Shown: positions 6,329 to 14,717, counted from the stretch's first letter. The stretch is 16,842 nt of DNA from CAZIIK01 sp964539235 (GCA_964539235.1 CAZIIK010000091.1:1-16842), one strand, 5' to 3'. The notes: generated by a model from the letters alone, not told the origin. A program made the numbers and translations.

Positions 6329-7394
6329 CACGTTTCACCAATATTGCATGCATATCTTCAAAGCGCCGCAGCAAACGCTGCAATGCAAAGATAATGTTAT
6401 AAAAATGCTGCACTTCCGCCGCATCATCCGCCAATGTTTCTAGCCAACCATCATGATATAGGCGATCAATACCGTGCTGCACAGCTTGAAAATCAATGGT
6501 CTTAATCACGGTGGCTTGTGCTCGGTGTGCCGCTGCTAACTGAATAGCAATCTGACTCAAAGCAGATAAATGAGGTAGCAAGGGTTTCAACACACACTGC
6601 TCGGCATTCAACGTACTCAACTGGCAAAAGCTTTCTCGTAATACTGCCAATAATTTAGTGGCTGCATATAACTTAACCGTGAGTGTTTGATAAATCTCCT
6701 GACGCGCAGGGGCCATTTGTAAATAATCGAGCAAACGCATTAATTCCGTGGTACGCACTATGCCGTTCTTGACCTGGGGTGCTAATGCGACAAATGCCAT
6801 CCTGCGGTCATGTCGACGAATGGTTACGCAAAATTTATCCAACATTTCATGCAAATACGTAAAGCTTTGATAGGCATAATGCCGGGCCACCTGGCGTGGT
6901 TGATCTGGCCAAATCCACACGTAAGTTACAAAAGCCACCCCTGCCGACAGCAACATCAGCACCGCCAGCATCAACATGGTGTAAAAATGACCCAATGGTA
7001 AAAATAAAGCCAGAATATAAAACAGTCCCGCAAATACCGGTAACATGCGATAACGTTCACCAAAACGGCTGACATAGAACACCGCAAAGGTTAGTAAAAT
7101 CAGCACCCAGGCCCCAAAGCCTTGAAAATGTTTTAAACCACTGCCTAACAACACTGCTATCGTGAATGAAAACCCAGCCAATAAAATGGTCCACTTACGT
7201 TGAACTCGCAGCTCAGCATGATGACAAACATACATCATAGATGCCGCCAAACCGGCAATAAATAAAGGCCTTGGCGGCAAAAAATACATGCCAATGATCA
7301 GCACAATTAATGTCACTAAAATCGCCTTGCTCGCTAGGCGTAAACGGATTAGACCCGGGTCAATGGATATGTAATACTGCCGAAAATTTTGCAT
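6306..7394 (-). CDS. FUSC-like inner-membrane protein, first half-unit
   Basis: This 362-residue protein has about six hydrophobic segments, at roughly residues 22-40, 44-58, 68-85, 94-110, 117-133 and 137-163. A mostly helical soluble region follows, ending near residue 362. Layout and position match the N-terminal half of YccS/AaeB-type FUSC proteins, while its sequence signature is weaker than in the next gene. Together the two genes encode about 703 residues, close to one full fused protein, so they probably assemble with each other. I chose ATG 7394. A TTG at 7412 would add six residues (LNRDLR). The divergent folB starts only 23 bases away. Neither start has a clear Shine-Dalgarno. Confidence 0.75.
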   Translation of the reverse strand: MQNFRQYYISIDPGLIRLRLASKAILVTLIVLIIGMYFLPPRPLFIAGLAASMMYVCHHAELRVQRKWTILLAGFSFTIAVLLGSGLKHFQGFGAWVLILLTFAVFYVSRFGERYRMLPVFAGLFYILALFLPLGHFYTMLMLAVLMLLSAGVAFVTYVWIWPDQPRQVARHYAYQSFTYLHEMLDKFCVTIRRHDRRMAFVALAPQVKNGIVRTTELMRLLDYLQMAPARQEIYQTLTVKLYAATKLLAVLRESFCQLSTLNAEQCVLKPLLPHLSALSQIAIQLAAAHRAQATVIKTIDFQAVQHGIDRLYHDGWLETLADDAAEVQHFYNIIFALQRLLRRFEDMHAILVKRDELNAMS

Positions 7395-7417
7395 ACGCAG
7401 ATCGCGATTCAAATTTG

Positions 7418-7768
7418 ATGGACCATATTAGCATTACCGGCATCCATGCCAAGACCTTAATCGGCGTTTATGACTGGGAACGCACAGAACAGCGTCCAAT
7501 TGTGATTGACCTGGTGTTACACCAACCTTTAGCGCAATCGGGGCAATCCGATCAATTGGCAGATACACTGGACTATGCAGCAGTTGTGGAATGGGTCAAA
7601 GCACAAGCCAGTAATAGTCAATATGAATTGCTCGAGGCCTTGGCTGAGCATTTAGCCCAAGGCATTCTGCAAACATATTCCACCGTCCAAAAACTGACAC
7701 TGACCCTGCATAAACCCGATGTTTTGCCAGGCGTTGATGATATTGCGATTTGCATCCAACGCCCATGA
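7418..7768 (+). CDS. folB: Dihydroneopterin aldolase FolB
   Basis: FolB converts 7,8-dihydroneopterin to 6-hydroxymethyl-dihydropterin and glycolaldehyde in folate synthesis. From ATG 7418 the protein has 116 residues (E. coli 122) and begins in the expected way, MDHISITGIHAKTLIGVYDWE. It shows the conserved VYDWE glutamate, TLDYAAVVEWV and ELLEALAEHLAQ in the middle, and the LHKP lysine near the end. The open frame upstream of 7418 is antisense to the FUSC gene and is not used. The stop overlaps the start of the next gene by 4 bases (ATGA), so the two are co-translated. With only 23 bases to the divergent gene start, the promoter must lie within that neighbour's 5' coding region. Confidence 0.93.
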   Translation: MDHISITGIHAKTLIGVYDWERTEQRPIVIDLVLHQPLAQSGQSDQLADTLDYAAVVEWVKAQASNSQYELLEALAEHLAQGILQTYSTVQKLTLTLHKPDVLPGVDDIAICIQRP

Positions 7769-8871
7769 CACCAACCACTTTTCCTACACCTTCGAATGAT
7801 GCCATTCGGCACAGCCTGAAATTGATTCAGCACATCATCGCAGAAATTGAAGCTGCTGGTGGTTGGATCTCTTTCTATGATTACATGAACATGGCGTTGT
7901 ATGAGCCTGGTCTTGGTTACTATGCCGCTGGTAGTCATAAGATTGGTGCAGAAGGTGACTTCACCACGGCCCCAGAATCTTCGCCTTTATTTGGGCAGTG
8001 CATAGGACATTTCTGTGCCAAACAACTGAACCAATATCAAAACCCCATTATTTTTGAACTCGGTGCTGGCACCGGTGCACTGTGCATTTCTGTCCTGCAG
8101 TATTTGGCTCAACACAATGCCCTGCCGACAGCCTATTGGATTTTGGAACCTAGCCCTGACCTTAGAATGCGCCAACAAGCCAACATCCAAGCTGCCCTGC
8201 CTGAACTCTCGACACACGTTGTTTGGTTGGATCAGCTACCCACTCAATCTTTCGATGGCATCATCTTAGCGAATGAAGTTCTAGACGCTTTACCGATCGA
8301 ACGTTTTCAAGTATCAACGACTGGCATTTCAACATGGGGCGTTGGATTTGATGGCCAACGCTTTTATCAAACCACGCAGCCTACAGCACCTAAATCAGCG
8401 TTATATCAAGCAGTAAAACCTTTGCAGCAGCATTACGCTGACAGTTGGTCATTGCCTTACACATCGGAAGTCTCATTGGCGATAAAACCCTGGTTGGCAT
8501 CGATCTGTGAACCTTTGGTACGAGGGCAAATTCTGTTGATTGATTATGGCTACGAAGCCGATGAGTCTTACCATCCAGAACGGTATGACGGAACATTGAT
8601 GTGCTATTACCGCCATCAAGTGCACAGCGATCCACTGATGTATCCGGGTTTGCAAGATATTACGGCACATGTTGATTTTACAGCTGTGGCCAATTCAGCC
8701 TCACAACTCGGCTTAGACATACTGACCTATTCCACTCAAAGCCACTTTTTACTGGCACACAATTTATTACAACTGGCAGAAAACCAATTACAGGCTGAAC
8801 AGCAGATTCGCCACCTAACCCATCCGAATTACTTTGGTGATGTGTTCAAGGTATTACAATTAGCTAAGTGA
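7765..8871 (+). CDS. SAM-dependent methyltransferase, MidA/NDUFAF7 family
   Basis: This 368-residue protein belongs to the DUF185 family of class I methyltransferases. The mitochondrial relatives (NDUFAF7/MidA) methylate an arginine of a complex I subunit, while the bacterial substrate is not settled. Hallmarks in order are SFYDYMNMALYEPGLGYY (36-53), GAEGDFTTAPE (61-71), the SAM motif IFELGAGTGAL (96-106), ANEVLDALP and LIDYGYEADE. I chose ATG 7765 because it makes an ATGA overlap with the folB stop. A TTG at 7750 would only add five residues inside folB. It probably shares the folB transcript. No terminator is visible directly after it. Confidence 0.88.
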   Translation: MTPTTFPTPSNDAIRHSLKLIQHIIAEIEAAGGWISFYDYMNMALYEPGLGYYAAGSHKIGAEGDFTTAPESSPLFGQCIGHFCAKQLNQYQNPIIFELGAGTGALCISVLQYLAQHNALPTAYWILEPSPDLRMRQQANIQAALPELSTHVVWLDQLPTQSFDGIILANEVLDALPIERFQVSTTGISTWGVGFDGQRFYQTTQPTAPKSALYQAVKPLQQHYADSWSLPYTSEVSLAIKPWLASICEPLVRGQILLIDYGYEADESYHPERYDGTLMCYYRHQVHSDPLMYPGLQDITAHVDFTAVANSASQLGLDILTYSTQSHFLLAHNLLQLAENQLQAEQQIRHLTHPNYFGDVFKVLQLAK

Positions 8872-8945
8872 GACGCTTTGCATAATCCGCTTATCGGCAA
8901 ATTCCGGTGTCAAAAAACACGTGAGATTCGAAAGCATAATTCATC

Positions 8946-8974
8946 TTCCCAAGCGCCGATGAATTCGGTATAGT
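8946..8974 (+). promoter_or_regulatory. Possible promoter of the MFS-phoH-ybeY-corC-lnt operon
   Basis: TTCCCA (8946-8951), a 17-base spacer and TATAGT (8969-8974) form a moderate sigma70-type match. No better candidate is visible closer to the transporter start. Confidence 0.35.
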
Positions 8975-9156
8975 GCGCCCAAAATCTGACAGACATCTGA
9001 GGTCAAGTGGACGTCAGTTGCCCGAACTGTTGCATTAAGCACCCCAAAGTTTCGCCTAACCAACAGTCTATTTCTCTATTTCCCCAGCTTATTCACGCAT
9101 CGTATCCTGCATCCGCAATGTTGCCGTGCCTGGATTATGCCATTCATTTTACTGAT

Positions 9157-9163
9157 AAGAGGA
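9157..9163 (+). promoter_or_regulatory. Shine-Dalgarno fixing a TTG start
   Basis: AAGAGGA lies 7 bases upstream of TTG 9171. It decides the transporter start in favour of TTG, since the next ATG is inside the first membrane segment. Confidence 0.75.
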
Positions 9164-9170
9164 TATTATC

Positions 9171-10673
9171 TTGAGTACACAAGAGGCTTTAGCTGCGCTA
9201 GATCATGCAAAACTGAGCAAGGCGCATTGGAAGGTTTGGTTTCTATCTGCTATGGGTATTTTCTTAGATGGCTTTGATTTGTTCATCATTGCCATTGCCT
9301 TGCCTTTTATTATGCGCGCCTTTCACCCCTCGCCGTTAATGGCAGGGTTGATCGTCTCAGCTGCACCCATTGGTTGTATTTTTGGCGCTTCGGTATTCGG
9401 TCGTCTAACCGACCGTTTAGGCCGTAAAACCATTCTACTGCTCGACTTATTATTCTTCGTTATTTTTGCTGGCATGACAGCATTTGCCTGGAGTGTAACC
9501 GCATTAATCGTGTTCCGTTTTCTACTGGGCATCGGTATTGGCGCAGACTACCCTGTGAGTTCAACCTATATCACTGAAAATATGCCCAAAAAACTCCGCG
9601 GACGCATGTTAATCAGCGGCTTTGGTTTCCAAGCTTTAGGTTTATTAGCTGCAGCCGGCGTGGGCATTGCTATTCTCATGCTACACCCAGATACAAATGC
9701 ATGGCGTTGGATGCTCGGTATTGCTGTTGTGCCAGCCATCATCATTTTACTGTTTCGCCTGACGTTACCAGAAAGCACACGCTGGTTAATCCACAAAGGT
9801 AAGCAAGAGAAAGCGGCTGAAGTCACCGCCAAAATGACCGGGCGCAAAATCAAGTTAGATGCATTAAAAGCCTCAGAAGCAGCGTCTTTTCTCGACCTAT
9901 TCAAACCTCGCTATCTACGCCGAACCATTTTAACAGCCGGCAGCTGGTTTATTATGGACGTCGCCTTTTATGGCATTAAATTTTTTATTCCGGTTATTTT
10001 GGCCGCGATGGCTTTCACACACAATGGTGACTTTATCAGCAAAGATATTACCGCCACCAAAGGCGCTGCTTTTCTCGATATTTTCTTGGTGCTCGGTATT
10101 TTTCTCGCGATTTGGTTAGTGGATCGTTGGGGGCGTATTAAATTGCAAAGCATCGGCTTTTTGGGCATGGCGATTGGCTTTTTCATGATTGCCAGCTCTG
10201 CTGTATTCCATGACCACACGGTGCATGTAGTCATGTTGTTTGCTGGATTTATTTTATTTAATTTGACCGTCAACATGGGCCCAAACCCGATTACTTTTCT
10301 GTTGCCCGCTGAATTATTCCCAACGCATATCCGTGCGACAGGTCATGGTTTTGCGGCAGCCTGCGGTAAAGTGGGTGCTGCATTTGGTGGCATTCTGATT
10401 CCTTACCTGATTGCGACCATCCACATCCCATCCACCATGCTGGTAATCGGTATTTTTTGTTTGTTTGGTTTTCTGCTGACAGCTGTCATGGGCTATGAAA
10501 CATCGGGCAAGTCATTGGACGAAATCGGTGAAATTCAAACCAGCATGACTGAAGCTGAAGTCGCACTCTTACATGTACAGCGCGATATTCGTCGCTTGAA
10601 CAATGATATTTCACGGGTTGAGTCGGCCTTATCGCTGGCAGTGCGCGCTTTGCGACAACAGCGTGATAAATAG
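9171..10673 (+). CDS. MFS transporter (sugar/phosphate:H+ symporter-like) with C-terminal coiled-coil tail
   Basis: This 500-residue protein has 12 predicted membrane segments between about residues 23 and 450. Signatures of the sugar-porter and phosphate/metabolite symporter branch are present: FLDGFDLFIIAIALP in the first segment, GRLTDRLGRK after segment 2, FRFLLGIGIGADYPVSSTYI after segment 4, LPESTRWL in the central loop and LVDRWGR in the second half. ADYPVSSTY resembles the GGDYPLSAT motif of Pho84-like phosphate transporters, but the substrate is not certain. After the last segment, residues 459-500 form a charged, helical, probably coiled-coil tail (QRDIRRLNNDISRVESALS), unusual for the family. 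Start TTG 9171 is fixed by AAGAGGA. phoH follows 38 bases later, so this gene may head the phoH-lnt transcript. Confidence 0.87.
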   Translation: MSTQEALAALDHAKLSKAHWKVWFLSAMGIFLDGFDLFIIAIALPFIMRAFHPSPLMAGLIVSAAPIGCIFGASVFGRLTDRLGRKTILLLDLLFFVIFAGMTAFAWSVTALIVFRFLLGIGIGADYPVSSTYITENMPKKLRGRMLISGFGFQALGLLAAAGVGIAILMLHPDTNAWRWMLGIAVVPAIIILLFRLTLPESTRWLIHKGKQEKAAEVTAKMTGRKIKLDALKASEAASFLDLFKPRYLRRTILTAGSWFIMDVAFYGIKFFIPVILAAMAFTHNGDFISKDITATKGAAFLDIFLVLGIFLAIWLVDRWGRIKLQSIGFLGMAIGFFMIASSAVFHDHTVHVVMLFAGFILFNLTVNMGPNPITFLLPAELFPTHIRATGHGFAAACGKVGAAFGGILIPYLIATIHIPSTMLVIGIFCLFGFLLTAVMGYETSGKSLDEIGEIQTSMTEAEVALLHVQRDIRRLNNDISRVESALSLAVRALRQQRDK

Positions 10674-10711
10674 TATGATGTGAGCCAATCAATTTATCGG
10701 CATTCACTCAC

Positions 10712-11671
10712 TTGCACAGCGTTTCATTTGTCCTGCAACCCGAAGATAATCAACGACTTAATGATCTATGTGGTCAATTAAGTGAAAATCTTCGTCAAAT
10801 AGAACGACACTTAGCTGTCGAAGTCGGCAATCGGGGTCATGCTTTTAAAATTATTGGCCCCGCCGATAGCACTGAAAAAGCCGCACAATTAATCCAAGAT
10901 CTTTATGCTTTAACGGCTACACGTCGACCTGACAAAAAAGATTTAACGGTCATGTTTCAGGCGGTTTCCAATCAACAAGAATCGGATAATGCAGCAACAC
11001 CAGCAGAAATTATTCTGAAAACTAGCACTTCTGAGATTCGCCCCCGCGGCGCTAACCAAAGACGTTATCTACAACGAATGGAAAAAAACGATATCAGTTT
11101 TGGTATTGGGCCTGCTGGTACCGGCAAAACTTTTCTCGCAGTTGCATCCGCCGTTGCAGCATTTGAAGCCTCCCGTGTGCAGCGCATTATTTTGGTGCGC
11201 CCTGCCGTAGAAGCCGGTGAAAATCTAGGCTTCTTACCTGGCGATTTATCACAAAAGGTAGACCCTTATTTACGTCCGATGTATGACGCACTCTACGAAC
11301 TAATGGGTGTAGATAAAGTGTTAAAACTGATGGAAAAACAAATTATTGAAGTTGCACCGCTCGCATTTATGCGTGGTCGCAGCTTGAATGATGCCTTTAT
11401 CTTGCTAGATGAAGGACAAAATACCACCCGGGAACAGATGAAAATGTTTCTGACTCGCTTAGGCTTCAACTCTAAAGCGATCGTGACGGGTGATATCACA
11501 CAAGTTGATTTACCACATAGCAAAAAATCCGGTTTACGCCATGTCATTAATATTTTGCAAAATGTACCTGGCGTAAGCTTTACCTTTTTTAATCATCACG
11601 ATGTGGTCAGGCATAGTCTGGTCCAAAAAATCGTGGGGGCATATGAGGCGTTCGATGATGAATCAACCTAA
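10712..11671 (+). CDS. ybeZ: PhoH-family ATPase YbeZ
   Basis: This is a PhoH-like P-loop NTPase of 319 residues (E. coli YbeZ 346), a partner of the ribonuclease YbeY in rRNA maturation and stress response. Walker A is GPAGTGKT (133-140). Walker B is LLDEGQN (231-237), where most relatives have DEAQN. The PhoH signature PAVEAGENLGFLPGDL and the C-terminal GDITQVDLP motif are present. An N-terminal KH-like region covers about residues 1-85. The first possible start in the frame after a stop at 10676 is TTG 10712, with no good Shine-Dalgarno, so translation may depend on coupling to the upstream transporter. The 3' end overlaps ybeY by 17 bases. Confidence 0.93.
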   Translation: MHSVSFVLQPEDNQRLNDLCGQLSENLRQIERHLAVEVGNRGHAFKIIGPADSTEKAAQLIQDLYALTATRRPDKKDLTVMFQAVSNQQESDNAATPAEIILKTSTSEIRPRGANQRRYLQRMEKNDISFGIGPAGTGKTFLAVASAVAAFEASRVQRIILVRPAVEAGENLGFLPGDLSQKVDPYLRPMYDALYELMGVDKVLKLMEKQIIEVAPLAFMRGRSLNDAFILLDEGQNTTREQMKMFLTRLGFNSKAIVTGDITQVDLPHSKKSGLRHVINILQNVPGVSFTFFNHHDVVRHSLVQKIVGAYEAFDDEST

Positions 11672-12134
11672 CATTTATATACAACGAGCCAACGATCTAA
11701 CCGATCTTCAGATACCTGCAGATGCAGATTTAATCGCATGGTCCACTCTTGCATTACCCCCTTGCACACTATCCAAAGAAGTCACGATTCGGATTATTTC
11801 ACCACTGGAAAGCCAAACCCTAAATGACAATTACCGCAAACAAAATAAACCGACCAATGTACTGGCATTTCCGATTAATTTACCGGAAGAATTCGCGCCA
11901 CCCACATTAGGTGATTTGGCTATCTGTGCAGAAATCGTCAATCAAGAAGCCAATGAGCAAAACAAAACTTTAGATGCACATTGGGCACATATGGTGATTC
12001 ATGGGACTTTGCACTTAATTGGCTATGACCATATCGAACCGACTGATGCCATTGAAATGGAAGCAAAAGAAACCACGCTATTGGCAAAATTAGGTTGCCC
12101 CAACCCCTATGAAGGAGTGCGATATCATTCATGA
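11655..12134 (+). CDS. ybeY: Endoribonuclease YbeY (rRNA maturation factor)
   Basis: YbeY is a zinc-dependent single-strand RNase needed for 16S rRNA 3'-end maturation and 70S quality control. From ATG 11655 it has 159 residues (E. coli 155). The zinc motif HGTLHLIGYDH gives His116, His120 and His126. The preceding conserved elements LNDNYRKQNKPTNVLAFP and LGDLAICAEIV are intact. Two adjacent ATG codons (11655 and 11658) both fit, and GAGG at 11645-11648 serves either. The upstream extension to 11601 lies inside phoH and is not used. The start overlaps phoH and the stop overlaps corC (ATGA), so it is tightly coupled in the operon. Confidence 0.95.
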   Translation: MMNQPNIYIQRANDLTDLQIPADADLIAWSTLALPPCTLSKEVTIRIISPLESQTLNDNYRKQNKPTNVLAFPINLPEEFAPPTLGDLAICAEIVNQEANEQNKTLDAHWAHMVIHGTLHLIGYDHIEPTDAIEMEAKETTLLAKLGCPNPYEGVRYHS

Positions 12135-12964
12135 GCACGGATCCAGCAGAACCTCAAGCTTCTTGGTTAGAACGCTTAAGCCAGCCGTTTCAAAGCCGAC
12201 CCCATTCACAAAAAGCATTGCTTAATATTTTACGTTCAGCTGCACATGATGAGTTGCTGGATAAAGAAGCCCTAGAAATGATGGAGGGTGTATTGAATGT
12301 CGCAAAGTTACGAGTGCGCGACATCATGATTCCACGGGCACAAATGGTTTATGTGGAACAAAACCAACCACCTGAGGTTTTTTTGCCCCTGATTACGGAA
12401 TCGTCGCACTCACGTTTCCCCGTCATGGGCGATGACCCGGATGATGTCGTCGGCATTTTGCTGGCGAAAGATCTGCTCAAACACCATATTCAGCACCCTA
12501 ATGAACCACTGGCCTTAAATAAGTCATTGCTACGACCGCCGGTATTTGTACCTGAGAGCAAGCATATTAACGCCCTGCTGCGTGAGTTTCGTGCCAGCCA
12601 TAATCATTTGGCTATTGTGGTGGATGAATATGGTGGTATTTCTGGCGTGGTCACGATCGAAGATGTCCTAGAAGAAATCGTCGGTGAAATTGAAGACGAA
12701 TATGACACGGAAGAAATTGAGTATATTCAAACCATTGATGACAGCCACTTTTTGATTCATGCCTTAACCCCGATTGAGTTATTCAATACCCGCTTCAATA
12801 CCGCGTTTTCTGACCAGCAAGTCGATACCATGGGTGGGCTGGTGATGCAGACCCTAGAGTGTGTGCCTAAAGTCGACGACACACTGGAACTAGAAGGCTG
12901 GCATTTCACAGTCGTGAAAGCAGATAACCGCCGCATCAAAATGTTAAGTTTGGACCTTACATGA
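12131..12964 (+). CDS. corC: CorC/HlyC-family CBS-domain protein
   Basis: This soluble 277-residue protein (E. coli CorC 292) is linked to Mg2+/Co2+ efflux. It has the family order: an N-terminal helical part (1-60), a first CBS domain (about 61-120, starting RVRDIMIPRAQMVYVE), a second CBS domain (about 130-190, with HLAIVVDEYGGISGVVTIED) and the acidic VGEIEDEYD linker. The C-terminal transporter-associated domain runs from about 200 to 277. The membrane DUF21 domain of the longer relatives is absent, as in E. coli CorC. It overlaps both neighbours by 4 bases (ATGA at each junction). AAGGAG lies upstream, with a longer than usual spacer. Confidence 0.93.
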   Translation: MSTDPAEPQASWLERLSQPFQSRPHSQKALLNILRSAAHDELLDKEALEMMEGVLNVAKLRVRDIMIPRAQMVYVEQNQPPEVFLPLITESSHSRFPVMGDDPDDVVGILLAKDLLKHHIQHPNEPLALNKSLLRPPVFVPESKHINALLREFRASHNHLAIVVDEYGGISGVVTIEDVLEEIVGEIEDEYDTEEIEYIQTIDDSHFLIHALTPIELFNTRFNTAFSDQQVDTMGGLVMQTLECVPKVDDTLELEGWHFTVVKADNRRIKMLSLDLT

Positions 12965-14490
12965 ATACACGACAGAAAAACCGAATCTTCCAAGGCTTAA
13001 TCGATATACTTTGCCTGGCATTAGGTGCAGGCTTAGTCCTAGCTTTTGCGCCTTTCCACTGGGGCGTAATGGCATTAATCGCACCTGCTGCAGCGACTTA
13101 TATTTGGCTACGCAGCCCAAGCCTTAAACGTGCAGTATGGCGTGGATTGCTCTTCGGTGTTGGTGAGTTTGGCTTTGGTGTATCTTGGATTTATGTCAGC
13201 ATTGCACGCTATGGCAATACTGAAATTTGGGTAGCCGTGTTATGCACGGCATTGTTTGTACTGGCCAATTCACTCTGTCCTATCGTAGCGGCTTATGTCT
13301 TAAAACGCTTCTGCCGCCCCAAAGCATTGTCCACTTATTTATTAGCTTTTCCTCTGGTTTGGACTGTGATTGAAATCATCCAAGGCATGGTGGTTTTAGG
13401 AGGTTTCACATGGTTATTATTGGGTTATAGTCAAACCCATACCTTTCTCAGCGGCTACGCACCCTTACTCGGCATTTATGGTGTATCGTTTATCGTCTGT
13501 TTGGCTGCTGGTAGTTTTATTGGCCTCTGGTTAGCCAATGGCTGGCGCCAACTGGGTTGTTTTGTTTTACTCTTTGGCCTGGTGTTATATGGTTATGGGT
13601 TAAACCATCTCCATTGGACTCAACGCTTTGGCAAACGCGTTAATGTCACTTTAGTCCAAGGCAATATCCCACAGAATCTAAAATGGAACCCTGGCCTGCT
13701 AAGCCAAATATTGCAACGCTATTGGCACTTGAGTCTACCTGCACTGTCTGACCACTTGGTTTTCTGGCCAGAAAATGCAATCCCGGTATTTCCACAACAG
13801 GTCCCAGCTTTTTTCCGCAGCTTGAATCAGCAAGTTAGTAATCATAATGCAGCCTTGCTGACCGGCTTACCGATTTATCACGCCAATACTCGGCAATATT
13901 TTAATGGTGCGCGTGTTTTTGGGCTTGGGCATGGCACATACCTCAAATACCAATTAGTACCCTTTGGTGAATACGTACCTTTTGCAACATTTTTCGGCAA
14001 AGCACTACAGTTCTTGCATGTTCCCATGTCAAATTTTAGTGCCGGACCTGCTGTACCTAAGCTCATCAAAATGAAAGGTCATGCAGTGGATGTGTTTATC
14101 TGCTATGAAATTGCGTTTTCACGTAATGTCAGACGCGTGGTTAGTCATATTAATCCAAGCTTTATCGCTGTACTCAGCGATGATGGCTGGTTTGGCCACT
14201 CTTTTGGCCCATTCCAACAGACACAAATCAGTCAAATGGAAGCACTGGCAACCGGCAAATACGTGGTTACAGCCACGAATAATGGCGTCACAGCGATTAT
14301 TAATAACCAAGGCGAAATCATTAAAACAGCCAAACCTTTTCAAACAGCTGTTCTTACCGGCAAAGTCGAGCTCAGACGTGGTGAAACACCTTGGGTACGT
14401 TATGGCTTCTGGCCGCTGGGATTACTGCTACTGTTATGGCTATGTTGGTTGGCTGTCTTGCAGTGGCCGAAAGGACCTGAGTCATCATAA
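12961..14490 (+). CDS. lnt: Apolipoprotein N-acyltransferase Lnt
   Basis: Lnt adds the third acyl chain to the N-terminal cysteine of lipoproteins at the inner membrane, the last step of lipoprotein maturation. The protein has 509 residues (E. coli 512). The N-terminal half (about 12-215) holds the membrane segments, and the periplasmic nitrilase domain covers about 225-480. The catalytic triad is visible as Glu271 (FWPENAIP), Lys329 (YLKYQLVPFGEYVPF) and Cys381 (FICYEIAFSRNV). A final hydrophobic segment follows at about 482-500. The start overlaps corC by 4 bases. It is the last gene of the operon. No strong terminator follows, but a long inverted repeat lies 136 bases downstream. Confidence 0.95.
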   Translation: MNTRQKNRIFQGLIDILCLALGAGLVLAFAPFHWGVMALIAPAAATYIWLRSPSLKRAVWRGLLFGVGEFGFGVSWIYVSIARYGNTEIWVAVLCTALFVLANSLCPIVAAYVLKRFCRPKALSTYLLAFPLVWTVIEIIQGMVVLGGFTWLLLGYSQTHTFLSGYAPLLGIYGVSFIVCLAAGSFIGLWLANGWRQLGCFVLLFGLVLYGYGLNHLHWTQRFGKRVNVTLVQGNIPQNLKWNPGLLSQILQRYWHLSLPALSDHLVFWPENAIPVFPQQVPAFFRSLNQQVSNHNAALLTGLPIYHANTRQYFNGARVFGLGHGTYLKYQLVPFGEYVPFATFFGKALQFLHVPMSNFSAGPAVPKLIKMKGHAVDVFICYEIAFSRNVRRVVSHINPSFIAVLSDDGWFGHSFGPFQQTQISQMEALATGKYVVTATNNGVTAIINNQGEIIKTAKPFQTAVLTGKVELRRGETPWVRYGFWPLGLLLLLWLCWLAVLQWPKGPESS

Positions 14491-14620
14491 TCATCACTGA
14501 TCCCGACTGATCAGTACCGAATACAATAGAAAAACCCAGCAATTAAAACGAAGCTAATCAGCATCAACGCAATCAATATCTGTCTTGCTCACCTCAAGTG
14601 AATCAGGCCCAAATAAATCC

Positions 14621-14684
14621 CGACTAATTTAACATGGTTGGAAAAATAGTCTTGACTGTTTTGCCAACCATGTTAAATTGGTCG
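14621..14684. repeat. Long inverted repeat upstream of the AAA/DUF4143 ATPase gene
   Basis: AATTTAACATGGTTGG (14626-14641) and CCAACCATGTTAAATT (14664-14679) are exact 16-base reverse complements with a 22-base spacer. With one mismatch the arms extend to 21 bases (14621-14641 and 14664-14684). No T-tract follows, so a simple terminator is unlikely. Within each arm AACATGGTT is itself nearly palindromic. The right arm runs into the -35 of the predicted ATPase promoter, which suggests an operator. The tip of a small mobile element is the alternative. Confidence 0.8.
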
Positions 14685-14705
14685 AAACTCTAAGCTAGGT
14701 ATACT
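14678..14705 (+). promoter_or_regulatory. Possible promoter of the DUF4143 ATPase gene
   Basis: TTGGTC (14678-14683), a 16-base spacer and TATACT (14700-14705) would start transcription near 14712, only about 6 bases before the ATG. The GGGGA that could act as Shine-Dalgarno (14706-14710) would then be outside the mRNA. A second -35-like TTGACT (14652-14657) sits in the loop of the inverted repeat. Confidence 0.35.
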
Positions 14706-14717
14706 GGGGATAAGACT

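Larger units (their letters stand above)
8872..9170 (+). other. Intergenic leader region ahead of the transporter operon
   Basis: No gene is recognisable in these 299 bases. A possible promoter lies at 8946-8974 and a clear Shine-Dalgarno at 9157-9163. There is a weak inverted repeat CTGAC/GTCAG around 8986-9017. If the promoter is right, the transcript has an untranslated leader of nearly 190 bases. Confidence 0.4.

Noticed and set aside
8872..9170. Riboswitch in the transporter leader
   Set aside because: The leader may be about 190 bases long, but I recognise no known aptamer core and the only inverted repeat is weak.
9323..10276. Minus-strand open frames inside the MFS gene
   Set aside because: These are composition shadows of the transporter coding sequence, with no start signals and no recognisable domains.
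14081..14500. Plus-strand 139-codon frame inside lnt
   Set aside because: It is an alternative frame overlapping the catalytic domain of lnt, with no family resemblance.
14621..14684. Intrinsic terminator of the lnt operon
   Set aside because: The inverted repeat is long, but the 22-base loop and the lack of a T-tract on either side argue against intrinsic termination, although some pausing cannot be excluded.
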